Source: Paraphysoderma sedebokerense (taxonomy: Eukaryota; Blastocladiomycota; Physodermatomycetes; Physodermatales; Physodermataceae). Taken from it: 64,000 nt of DNA. Shown here one piece after another: positions 11,798 to 22,736 of this stretch. Below the pieces are notes generated by a model. That model saw nothing but the letters and a program-made list of their open reading frames with translations, was not told the DNA's origin and searched no databases. The stretch covers positions 33,502-97,501 of the forward strand of contig JAHLJZ010000087.1 in NCBI GenBank assembly GCA_025602915.1. The letters are read 5' to 3'. The translations under genes and the position numbers were made by a program. Numbering within the stretch: position 1 is the first letter of the stretch; each line of letters begins with the position of its first letter.

Positions 11798-13816
11798 CTA
11801 CAAGTGAATTTGTCCATAACCCCGATTGCGAACCTACAGATATCAAGCAGGTAAACATAAACATTGGCATTAGTTCAGCAACTAATTTCGAAGGCCCAAT
11901 ATAAAAAGGATACAAAACTAACCTTGCTCTCAATCCATACATAAGCATCTAACAGCAATTCCCAGATTCTCCCCGCCGCACTGCATAAAATATCCCATAT
12001 CCTTTCAAACGCTTCGAGGTGTGGAATGATTTCGGCACCGCGGTATCCAACTTTAAATCGATAAGCCGCGTGAAGAATGAAGTAGGCCAGGGTTAAAGAA
12101 AAGATGCTAGTTTGAAGTAGACAATAAATAAGACTCATCAATTATGGACGAAGGCGCGCGGCATAAGCCAGTAGCAAAGAAAGGATGATAACTTACACCC
12201 AAAATACAATCATTCCTGCACCTATCCCGCCTAAAAGGTTACATCCAACTGACGATTCCCAATCAAAAGTGGTGCGACCACACGCAGCTTGACCTTCAGT
12301 CAGTTTTGGTGTACCCTTATGGTAATATAAAAGAGACCTCTCTAGTCAATCCATCATCGAGGAGACTTAACCCAAGATTATAGCTTACCAAACCGCTACC
12401 GCAAGTGAACCTGATTTCAGTGATTCTGGGTGTTCCATCAGGACACTTATCACCATCTTGATATCGTAGCGTCAACTGGTCACCTAGTCGTAACCGGTCA
12501 GTTTTTCAAGGATGGCAAATAGATAACTTGCAATCAACAATTACCGACGACTGTCAGTTCGCCGCTTTTCCCCAAAACTCTCGGTGATTCCGCCGTATTA
12601 GACGAGATGCCACACACTCGAGTTCCGTCCGCGCAACGATTCTGAGAAGAAGGAACAAGCGGATGGCACACATTGATAAGATAAGTGCTGTCGTCATTGG
12701 GGGCCGTCACCTCCCAGTTCGTGCTGAGGGAAAGGTCATTTATGAGTACACGATAAGAGACAATAATAAGAACATAAACATACCCTTCTTGCGTTCGTTT
12801 CAATGGTGATAAATCAAACTTCACCGCTTGAGATTGATATGTGCAATCGGTAACGATAGCTTCCGATGGTTTATTAGGAGTGTTGGGTTGTTTGGCCAGA
12901 TCATCCTTTGTACAGCTATTATGGATTGATAAACAGAGTGAGAAAATTGTGCAACATATTATACCGACGAAATTCAACTTAATCTTACGCATAACTTGTT
13001 GCCCATTTGAATCTGTATTCACAATTTTCTTGGCCTAAGAAAACCGGGTCTCCCTGATTAAAAATTGCCAACATGATTTTGAAGTTGTCAATGAAAGAGC
13101 AACAGCGGGATGATATTTGCAAACTCAAACTCCAGTTAACAATTCAAACATACCCTTGTTCCATTAGCCGCTCCACTTAAACACTCGAATTCTACCGTTG
13201 CTGACATGGACCTTCCCGAGTTCGATGAACACGTATCGCCGTTCTTTATTCTCATAACGATTTTACCATTCACAAGTTCTAACGTCGAGTCTGATAAAGT
13301 TCCTAAAGATTTCCATGACTGTAATAAAGAGTGTCCACATAATGGTGTTAGATCTCGCATGGATTAAGTGAAATAGCACGAAAACAATAAGCGATGAGTC
13401 CACACGTACTGTTTTATCCGCTGCATTCTGCCTACTTGTCAGGCAACCTGCTGACCCTGACTTACAGAAATCATCATTTATTGGATGGCAAATATTGAGG
13501 TAAAACTGATCATCAGATTCGGAAGCAACAAAATAATCGCTGAGGGTATGGGCGTGACAAAGAGAGAGTGGACAAATGAGAACTAAGTTAACTCATGATA
13601 GCTGATATTGATAATCAACTGAATCGTTGTTCTATCAACAAAAACTTACACATGATCTCTTGCGAGTTTTCTTAAATTTATCACTTCTCCAGTATCTACT
13701 TTGATATTGCACGAATTCTGGTCCAAAGATACGACGTGGGCCAATAAGTGACCAGCTATGAGTGTACCGAGAGATATTCGCAATATCGACATCGAACGAT
13801 TGAGAATTAATCTCAT
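11798..13816 (-). CDS. membrane protein with two MRH (mannose-6-phosphate receptor) domains
   Basis: Type I membrane protein for the secretory/endosomal route. The start was chosen at 13816 because that frame gives a signal peptide (MRLILNRSMSILRISLGTLI…) leading straight into the first Cys of an MRH domain. Exons 13816-13650, 13539-13410 and 13318 onward join in phase. MRH domain 1 includes YLNICHPINDD, NGDTCSS and CEYRFKWATSYAC. MRH domain 2 includes FDLSPLKRTQEG, YLINVCHPLVPSS, YQDGDKCPDGTPRITEIRF and CGRTTFDWESSVGC. A transmembrane helix follows (GGIGAGMIVFWVIFSLTLAY), then a cytosolic tail with YRGAEIIPHLEAF and the stop at 11798 after GYGQIHL. The architecture resembles Mrl1/CD-MPR/Atg27-type receptors that sort cargo between Golgi and endosome or vacuole. 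Whether it binds phosphorylated mannose is not shown. Confidence 0.85.
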
Positions 13817-13980
13817 TGTGAAAGGAATATCCTAATACAGAATTTGTGAATGGTGCGCTGTCTTTAAATGACTTGGCGAGTTTGGATTTGGATTGGGCCT
13901 CGTATCCACGTCCGTAATTCACCTGGAGTGGACGTAACGGTTTTCAAAAATCGATTATGAAATAATGATAGAAAGTAGAT

Positions 13981-14364
13981 ATGCCGGCGTTTCAGTAAAG
14001 TTTCATAATGCCATCTATAATCTATGTCAGTTGAGTTTGACATTGTTCTAGTCAGAATGTCGATGGTGATGAAGAAGTCACTTTTGAAGTACTAAAGCCT
14101 CAAGAGCCAATTCAAAAATATTTATTAGGATATGAACGTAGATGTGAACAAATGTACATTGATTTTGAATGCAATATTCCATGGAACTTTGGAAAAGTAA
14201 CAAGGTAATTGTTTCCTCAGGCAAGAGCAAGTTAGAACCATGGGGTAATCTTAAAGACTAATCGAAAATTTGCAACATCATCGGAAACAATAAACACCAA
14301 GGTATTACAGGAAAATACACAGCAAGATTGTCTGATTCACTTTTTGAATATCAACCCCAAATGA
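13981..14364 (+). CDS. small hypothetical protein (~70 aa)
   Basis: Proposed three-exon gene divergent from the MRH gene, 165 bp away: 13981-13994, 14052-14196, 14311-14364. The frame reads MPAFHQNVDGDEEVTFEVLK, continues through a well-composed acidic stretch (KYLLGYERRCEQMYIDFECN) and ends HFLNINPK. Splice sites are consensus (GTAAAG…CTAG, GTAACA…CAG), but an alternative donor at 14205 exists, and the third exon could be read in another frame to a later stop. No family recognised. Supported only by open frame, composition and splice signals. Confidence 0.3.
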
Positions 14365-14749
14365 AACGCTGCCAAAGAACGGGGATATCTCGGTCAGTGA
14401 GTCTTGGAGTTATCAACTCTTCACCTTCTAAAAATTAACTCTACCCAGAGTAAGGACATTAAATTTTCCTTGGGTGGAGAAAGAGTGTCGAGGTGTGATA
14501 TTGATACTGTAAACTCGGTTGCCGCTTCTAAACATGCAATTTAATTTTTGTTTGGGCAGAGGCGTGACATGTTGTAACGACCAGTATTAAATCTTGCTCA
14601 TTGATAATGAAGATAGACTCGAAATGACTAAGTACACTGACTAAATATATATAAAAAAAACCGAGCGCCACCCACTTCGGTATCGTAACTTCATCTCTTG
14701 AACTAAAAATTTGCCATAGTCGAATTCTTTAAGGTGACGACTGGCGAAA
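14365..14749. other. intergenic, HEM13 promoter
   Basis: 385 bp upstream of the coproporphyrinogen oxidase start. No gene recognised. Confidence 0.45.
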
Positions 14750-16210
14750 ATGGCCTCCAGGGTACCAATAATTCCTCGGCTTCTGAACCGGTTGCCTCGT
14801 CCTCTCAATCTTCGACTGTGAGCAGAAAATCTCATTTGTTTATCTCAATATTGCAGAGGAGCTAATTGACTGAGTGTTGAATTGTTTGTAGCATTCCGAA
14901 CCACCGATGTTTCTCAACTAGTCCGAATTCAACAAGCGCCTATTCGTCTCGTCGGCAGTTCAAAGTCGCGGCGGTTCTTCTAACCGGCATATCAGCTATT
15001 GGTGCAGCTAGTTATTTTTCTCGAGAGAACGTTGTGAAGAGGAATGATTTGGTAAAATTAGTCGTTTACTTTGTTGTCATCTCGTCTATTAATTTGTTAT
15101 TGCTTTTGCTGTTGCAGTCAACCGCGGCTTATTGCGAAGGAAGGAAGACGACCAAGTCCAACAAAGCGGTAAGTAGATATTATTGAGATTACACCTATTC
15201 AATCAAACTCATGTTTTGGAATATCACGCTAGACGTCCTCATCAAGCGATATCGACCTTGCCGATACCAAAGTTCCGATGCGTGATCGCATGGCACATTT
15301 TGTTCATCAACTTCAGAACGAAATCACCTCTAAGATATCCGAAATTGACGGAACTCCGTTCCATGTTGACTCTTGGACACGCCCTCAAGGTGGCACTGGG
15401 GTTTCCTGTGTCCTTCAAGGTGGAAAAGTTTTCGAAAAAGCTGGTGTCAACGTATCTGTAGTTCATGGTGACCTTCCTCCCTCGGCTGTTCAGCAGATGC
15501 GAGCTCGTGGTAGGGATTTCAAGGGATTGGAAGAACATGGTTCTGTTCCTTTCTTCGCTGCCGGAATCTCTATCGTCGTGCACCCATGGAACCCGATGGT
15601 GCCGACAGTTCATTTGAATTATCGGTATTTCGAGGTTCAGAATCCAGAAAATCCCGACGAAGCTGTGACATGGTGGTTTGGAGGAGGTAGCGATTTAACA
15701 CCTTCCTTCGTTTTCGAGGAAGACGCTGTGCACTTCCATCAAACTCTCAAAACGGCTTGTGACAAACACGACCACTCTTATTACCCGAGATTCAAAAAAT
15801 GGTGTGATGATTATTTTTACATTCCTCATCGCCAAGAATGTCGTGGCGTCGGTGGTATCTTCTTTGATGACCTGGATGACCGATCCCCAGAAGAGATATT
15901 TAAATTCGCTCAAGATTGCGGGAAAGCATTCTTACCATCTTACGTACCAATTATCTTGAAACGAAAAGATTTACCATATACAGAAGATCAAAAGATCTGG
16001 CAACAAATTAGAAGAGGTAGATATGTAGAATTTAATTTGGTGTATGATAGGGGTACAAAATTTGGATTGGCTACTCCTGGGGCAAGAATTGAAAGCATCC
16101 TGATGAGTTTACCATTGACCGCTAGATGGGAATATCAGCAAAAGCCTAAGATCGGAAGTTGGGAGGAAAGATCGCTTGAAGTGTTGAAGAAACCAAGGGA
16201 TTGGGTTTAG
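14750..16210 (+). CDS. HEM13: coproporphyrinogen III oxidase, mitochondrial form
   Basis: Oxygen-dependent oxidative decarboxylation of coproporphyrinogen III to protoporphyrinogen IX in heme synthesis. Exons 14750-14817, 14892-15051, 15118-15168 and 15233-16210 give 418 residues. The catalytic region is unmistakable: WWFGGGSDLTP, KKWCDDYFYIPHRQECRGVG and RGRYVEFNLVYDRGTKFGL. Before it lies an Arg-rich presequence (MASRVPIIPRLLNRLPRPLN), an FSTS-like segment and a hydrophobic stretch (VAAVLLTGISAIGAASYF). That is a bipartite arrangement expected for the mitochondrial intermembrane space. It resembles the animal type rather than the cytosolic S. cerevisiae enzyme, which lacks such a leader. 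The presequence is encoded by three small exons. The symbol is by orthology to yeast HEM13/human CPOX. Confidence 0.95.
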
Positions 16211-17816
16211 ATCACAGATAAATGCGTTAGTCCTTGTTTTGATATCAATCTATGTATCTACTCTTTTTTCCATTAAGTGATATATCTGCAAAATATTTCC
16301 TATTGAAGAATACTTGATGGCTTGATTTTTCAACTAAAGATCAAAATACCTGAGTGAATCTTTTCGCTCAAATGGTGCTATAAACAATTGAGTGCCTGAC
16401 TCGCTTACTTAAAGTCTGATTTGATCAAGTAACGTTTATATAAAAAGAATGTCTCGGAGCGATCAATAGCAAATTGCTATCAGACGGACATTCAGCTCAC
16501 ATACTTACATGGAATGTGTGGCGTGAAAACTGAGCAAATCAGGTTAGATTAGTTAATTCATATTATGGCAGTTCTTAGCGTTCGCCCTTCGGCTAATCAA
16601 AGCATCCAAATTCGAAACTACATGTGGAGGTTTCCTTTCAAGTAAATCACTAATGAGTTGCTGATGCAGTATGCACATGTATGCACGGAATGAAGTGCTG
16701 CGATCCGCCTGCGACAGCAGATCTCAGCAGATGTCATGAATGTTGGTACTGAAATCACTAATCAGAGAGTCTCAGTCGGGTAGACGAGTCTAATCACAAG
16801 TCTGATCGAGCAGAGCCGGCGAGGTGAGAGGTCCGGACTTTTTGAGGCACCTCCATCGATACAGTATCGATACTCCCTCAACGTGACAAATTGTGTAAGG
16901 ACTTTCAATGCAATCATTCGTCATAGCGGATTCGGTGGCATGATGATTTTCATGCGGCGATAAAAGCAGGTCGTATCGTTCCCACTTGTCTGAAAACATA
17001 GCCAAATAGTTTGTGAAGAGGCTACACTCAAAATATGGGTGATGTTACAGCACTACAATCGATGGCAGCTAGTTACACCCCCATAGCAGTGAATGCCCCT
17101 TTCGGTTTGCGCCTTCATGTTTTTATGTATCCACTGATATCCACTGGATCCACATCCGACAATAAACAAATCCGGACAATGGGAAGGGAATGCGAGGGTT
17201 TGCCACAAACGTGAATTCCCACGAAAACGCGCGATGGCAGTGACGGCCCCCTCAATATGGGCGGTATCATGATAACACATGTGAACTGGCACACAACGGG
17301 AACATGAGAGGAACATGACGAATGATTATAGTCCGGGATGCTTCTGACACTCCGAATTAGCGCTTTTATTATCGGACAAAACACTCTCGGCTGCCCCGAA
17401 ACTGCTGTTTTTCCGCTATTTCATACGGAGTTTTCATCCTCTGCTAATTTCGTCACCATCGGCAAGGTAAGCAGTCTGTTCATGAATAGCGTTCACGGTA
17501 GGCTTTTGCCACCCGTGTAACATATTTAATCGTAATCCATTCAAACTGACTAAGTGTCTCTCCTTGAAAATTCGTTGTTTTCTCTAATGAATGATAACAA
17601 ACCCGATTTTCGATGTCGTACAAATTTGTCCCGGTCTCCTTTCCTTTTATCCCAGAATACTCTTGACGGCTTTTTTACCGCCCGTCTGTCTACCTCTAAC
17701 TGTCATCAACACAAATTTAATTCATTCAACGCTTCGATTACAAATCGTCTGTTCATCAACCTACCGATATAATTTTCGGTGACATACCACTGCCTCACTA
17801 CAAGCACCACCTTTCG
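16211..17816. other. long intergenic region
   Basis: About 1.6 kb with only short, poorly composed frames on both strands. I see no convincing exon chain, RNA gene or repeat. It holds the HEM13 3' UTR and the promoter of the lipoxygenase-like gene. Confidence 0.45.
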
Positions 17817-19788
17817 ATGGCTATGAGGAAATCTAGAAAGTTGAGACAAGGCCAGACTGGCTTATTAGACATTAAGCAAGTAACAGATGATGATACCCCG
17901 CCAGTATCACCGACGAAATTTACTCCGAATGCCGAGTTCCGGACTATGTAAGTTTCACAGTCAATTTTACATTTTTTACCTTGTTCCTTACTCAACTCTC
18001 AATTACAAGGGAGTACGAATTAACACCCACCGGCCAGAAATTCATTAGTGGGGTGATATTATGCATTTTATTCCCACTCTTCATCTTTATGGTCATTGTA
18101 GCGTTAGCTATTCGTTTAGGCGAAAGGCTATTTGCTACCTCATTCCTCCGTGATCTCTACCATGATATCCACTCTTCCGTCACGCTAGTATCCGGACCGG
18201 TTTCTAATGGACCCAAACTACCTGCGCATCCGCCCTTCATTGAGCTGATCGAATTCGAAATTATCAAAACTCCTTGGTTCATTTTTAGGATTGTAGTTGG
18301 CTCGGTGTTATTGGTTCTTAAGGGTGGTCTCACATGTGCCAAAATCCGAATCTTATCTGATTCGGAATTTGGCGATTACATTAATAAATCTCTGTTCTCT
18401 CAGTATCTGGTAAAGGAAAAAAGAGACGGAGAAACTATATATACCTTAACTTTAGATGAGATCGTCGGATTAGAAACTTGGACTGGGACATTCCTTTCAG
18501 GTAATTCTTCCGAGTACCGAGTTTTCGTGATTGCCAATTGATTGACAAGGTTTGGCGTGTTTATCACTAGGTTCGGTCACTATTTTTAAAAGAACACGCG
18601 AAGGTAAATTGATTCCCGTATCGATTACTCTTGAGAATGGTTGTACATTCTATCCCCGCACGTCACCGGAATGGAAATGGGCACTCTCAAAAGTTTTCGT
18701 TATGCAAGGCCTTGTATACGTTACTATTGTTGGGCGACATCCTCACCTACATTTCCCTTATGATACTATTAAGTATGGATCCGTTCGTTAAGTTAATACT
18801 CAGGGGCCATTGAATAACTTTTGATATTATTTGTAGTGTTGTGACAAAACGGCACTTGCATCCCACGCATCCTCTCTACAAACTTCTGGCTCCTCACTTT
18901 CGATTTTCCATGGTTCTGAACATCACTGTATTGTCAGCCCCGAACAGCGTCCTTTTCAGCGATTACTGGAAACCATATGCAGCTCTTACGCTGGACAGTT
19001 CCGAAATATTCAACAAGCTTATGCATCGAGGGTGGGCGAAATGGTCATTTCCACGTTACCCGAATCTTTCCGAAGAATTTGTCTACGGTTACAGTTTATT
19101 GAATTACTACCAATGTATTCGTCGATTTATCGCCCAAATTTCACCTTACATTCCCCGAGACGACTTCGTGTTACAATGGGGCAACGAAATAGCCAAAAAT
19201 CTGCCATCATTTCCTTCTGGAGAAGATTTAGTGAAAGACGAAACTTTATTTATTGATACATTGGCCATGATCATTTTTACGGTCTCGGTTCACCATTGTG
19301 CTGATCATTATTGTTTCAGTCATATGGACCACCGAGTACTCCCGTTTAGACTAAGAGTTCCGCCACCATCAGATCATTCTACTGCTATTGGATTAAATGA
19401 GAATGAATTAATGACAAGACTAGATTATTTAAAGGTAATAATTCTTTTCATTGTCTTACGCTGGAAATTGCAGTCATTAACAGAATCATGACTTGATTGT
19501 TTATTAGCAAGTACAATTTCATGTGACAGCAGTAAGTTCTCGGCTTCAATGCGCGTTTTCTAATGCATGTGCTAACATTCGTTCTAGGCATTCCCTGGAA
19601 AATGTTACTTTCCGCTCATAGTTGACGACACAGCTCTAGCAAAAGTGGATTACAAGTTCAACCACCCTGAAATGACAAGAGCACAAGAATCGTTCAAATT
19701 GGACTTGATACTCACTAACAAATCGTTGGAAAAACAAGTTGGACCGGTAGTTCCCTTGGATGAGTTGGTCTGTAGTATAGAATTTTGA
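17817..19788 (+). CDS. divergent lipoxygenase-like protein with N-terminal membrane anchor
   Basis: Exons 17817-17947, 18010-18500, 18571-18772, 18837-19434, 19508-19531 and 19588-19788 stay in frame and give 548 residues. A transmembrane helix near residue 55-80 (FISGVILCILFPLFIFMVIV) anchors it. The C-terminal half carries lipoxygenase landmarks: WALSKVFVMQG, then VGRHPHLHF, then HPTHPLYKLLAPHFRF, the region SVHHCADHYCF matching the third and fourth metal ligands, and a C-terminal SI. Lipoxygenases are non-heme Fe or Mn dioxygenases of polyunsaturated fatty acids. By my alignment the first ligand position of the H-x4-H pair is Thr rather than His, and the usual terminal Ile is followed by Glu-Phe. 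It may therefore be altered or inactive, or my alignment may be shifted. Family membership is likely; activity is not established. Confidence 0.75.
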
Positions 19789-20765
19789 GTGCTTGGTGGT
19801 ATCAGTGAAATTCGTTTGCGCAGGAGGTGTTGTAAGCATAGAAAGTTTCTTGCGATCGAACAATTTTGAAAATTATGCCTTTTTATTTCGTATATCCAGG
19901 TTTCGCTTACTACTAATATAGATTTTTGCCTCGATGTTCCTTTGAACCTTTCTTATTCTCTAATATTGTAATAATTTCTTCATTTGTCTGTGCTTTTACA
20001 CCCTTAAAATTATAAAAAAATCAGAAAATTGAAATGCAGGATAACGCCCCCGTTAGAACGCAGCTGTCTGTGGACCATGCTGCAACGAAGTAGGAAATGT
20101 TGACTCGCCGTGTCATCCCGGCAGATAAGAACATTACCCTGATAATCTGCTTATCAGCTCATTTGCAATTTAACATGGAAGAGTACATGATTATCAGATT
20201 CTGAACTAAGAGTTGACCCCACTCTGAGCATGAAGCAATAATTTTTAACAACGATAGCGGTCCCGGTGTTGAATATCCACTTTTTAGGAAAAGATAAACC
20301 TTTCCAACATTGTCTCAATCAGTTTTATCACTCAGATAATTGACTACCGGACAAAACGGAATTCTTTGTATCAGATGTTCCAATTAACGGGGTTCGTACC
20401 GCCGTCCATGAATCCGGTATTGTGGAGGTACCAGTTTCGCCGCAGATTTCACGCGAGGTCCTTAATTATCAACTTATCGGACTGGACAAGTAATTTATCG
20501 ATGTCGGCATAACCAGATAGAATTCGGCATTCGGTTATGTTTGAAGTTAACGAACAATAGGTGCATGCCAAATTTCCCGGCAAACCATTGAAGGTTATCC
20601 TACCTTTGCCGTAACCATTGGCAGAATCAGTTTAAGTTGTTTCGTTCGGGCTTGATACTTAGTTCAATGATATCTCCCCATTGGACTTGCCTTGTCCACT
20701 GTACCTTTTCGACCTCGGAAGAACTCATTTTCTAATAATCTATAACCTGGAAAAAGGTGTCCAAC
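19789..20765. other. intergenic
   Basis: About 1 kb between the lipoxygenase-like gene and carbonic anhydrase 2. Nothing gene-like seen; AT-rich 3' UTR at the left, promoter at the right. Confidence 0.45.
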
Positions 20766-21764
20766 ATGAGAACGGAACAGCTTGTTACTGTACCTCCAAA
20801 TTCTGGGGACTTGTCGTGTCTTTTAGAAGCCAACAAAGAGTGGGCAGAGTCTATTAAACAGACATGTCCGGAAGTGTTTAGTGAAACTGTTAAAGGTCAG
20901 AATCCTAAAGTGTTGTGGATTGGGTGCGCGGATAGTAGAATTCCAGTTGCGCGGGTTACAGGCGTTGGTAAGCAAACTTGTTTCGTTTTTCTCCGATAGT
21001 CAAGATTCTGGTGAAGATTATAGAGGAGAAGCAAGTTTAATTGGAAATTTTAGAGAGCTTCCGATTGAAATGATTAGGACAGTTTATCTGACGTTGATCA
21101 AATCGTTGTGTTTGTTCTATTTTTATACTTGTTCCGCGTTCTCGACCGCGGACTGTCCGCCACTCATTCCAACATGGTTGAACAATCTCGGTTTAGGTCC
21201 CGGTGAACTCTTCGTCCATCGTAATGTAGCAAACTTATGCCTTCCAAACGATCTCAATCTTCTATCGACCTTGGCTTATGCCGTAGATTATTTAAAAGTT
21301 GAACACATCGTTGTAGCAGGTCACTACGAGTGCGGAGGTGTGGCTGCCGCGTTATCTTCCCAGTCATATGGGTTGATTGATCATTGGATCAAAGCAATTA
21401 AAGATGTGTATCATAGAAATAAGAAAAGAATACAAACATTGCAAAGTGTGAAGGAAAGGGCTAGGTTGTTGGTTGAGTTGAACGTCGCAAATTCGGTTTT
21501 TGAATTGAGTAGATCTGGAATTGTTCAAGGGGCATGGTAAGTTATGTTATGCCTTTTTTTTCAGTCATCAATTAAGAGACTGCGTCCAAATAGTCCAAAT
21601 ATGTGGGTGGCTCCAAGTATTAACGATACGGTTATAATAATAGGAAACGGGATCAGCCCTTAAAGTTGCACGGTTGGGTGTATCGTTTAGAAGACGGAAT
21701 ACTTGAAGATTTGGGCATCAATATCAACAAGATTGACGATGTACCATTGGAATACAGGGTGTGA
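20766..21764 (+). CDS. beta-carbonic anhydrase 2
   Basis: CO2/bicarbonate interconversion. Exons 20766-20967, 21197-21536 and 21644-21764 encode 220 residues, the usual size for a compact fungal beta enzyme. The zinc-site motifs CADSR and HYECGG are intact, as is the C-terminal GWVYRLEDGILEDL. The start is the ATG of MRTEQLVTVPPNSGDL. It is a close paralogue of the enzyme at 2037-3979: intron positions (after TGVG and within the Trp codon of GAW) are the same, but the long N-terminal extension is absent. No targeting signal is visible, so a cytosolic location is inferred. Confidence 0.95.
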
Positions 21765-22736
21765 CGGCTCATCAAGTGCTTTTTCATAAGTGTTTTATAG
21801 TGGCCCCTTTTCAATGTCAATTAAACAAAGTGTCGTCTACGAAATGTCAAATTAAAGCGATAGCTTATTTTTCAGTCGCAGATGCGGAATTCACCTGAGG
21901 CCCGATACCTCAATCTGTTTTGCTATATTAAAATTTCTAAATGATGTGAGCATGTCGTTGATCCCCGACTCATGATGAGACGACCCTTTTTCCGTGATCG
22001 GAGCTGCTTAATGATCGTTTAAGAAAGACAGTCGGGTATATAGCTAGCCAAAATAAATATTGACTCGGTGATTTGTAATAGATTGAAATTTGGGTTCTTT
22101 GGTTGGAATTCTTTCATGACTTTTGATCATGTTGATTTGCCGCGGAGGTCGTTGTTAGCACATTAACTTTGGAGAATGCAATTTAAAGGCTGAGTAAAAC
22201 TTAATATGAGTGTTGACGAATCTTCCATTGCTCGTAATATTTGATTCAAAGCAACGGAAAAGAAGCGGCTCGGTCTCGGGGAGATCTGATGAGATGGGAC
22301 GAGATGATATGGGACGAGCTTAAAGTGGCAAAGCACCCACATGGAGGGGATATTGGATTGTTGATGGGTTGAAATTGATAATTTGCAATGTGGCGAGCGA
22401 TTTCAAGGAGGAGGAGTGAGCAGGGATGATGGAGGAGGTATTGTCTCTGTATTGTCGCTGCCATAATCGGTTTCAATGCCCTTGTCTCCGGCCGGTTCCA
22501 CTTTTGCGGGGCGGAACCAACGACGTAGCGGTGACGTCACTCCGTTCACAGCGGTTCCGGACGATTTCCATCTCAATATATAGACGGAAGAGAAAATTGC
22601 GATTCCCAATTCCATAAATGGACTTTTTATGAGCGTATTCTCAGCTCTGTGCACAAAGCGTCTCTTGTGATATATTTCCAGACACAACAGCAACAGCAGC
22701 AACCGTCTTGTCGAAGCAGCAGTCATCCTGTCCGCC
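21765..22736. other. intergenic, PTP promoter
   Basis: About 970 bp. Contains a purine-rich imperfect repeat near 22278-22320 (GATGGGACGAG and variants) and a TGACGTCA site. No gene seen. Confidence 0.45.
22532..22539. promoter_or_regulatory. TGACGTCA (CRE-like) site upstream of PTP
   Basis: Perfect 8-bp palindrome of the bZIP ATF/CREB type, about 200 bp before the phosphatase start. Another lies at 37433 before the small heat-shock gene. Function is inferred from motif and position only. Confidence 0.4.

Noticed and set aside
13635-13922. Minus-strand frame reading VNYGRGYEAQSKSKLAKSF
   Set aside because: It overlaps the first exon of the MRH gene in another frame. The frame giving a signal peptide and an in-phase MRH start is the real one.
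16211-17816. Hidden gene in the long gap after HEM13
   Set aside because: I tried frames on both strands; all are short, low in coding character and lack matching splice sites.
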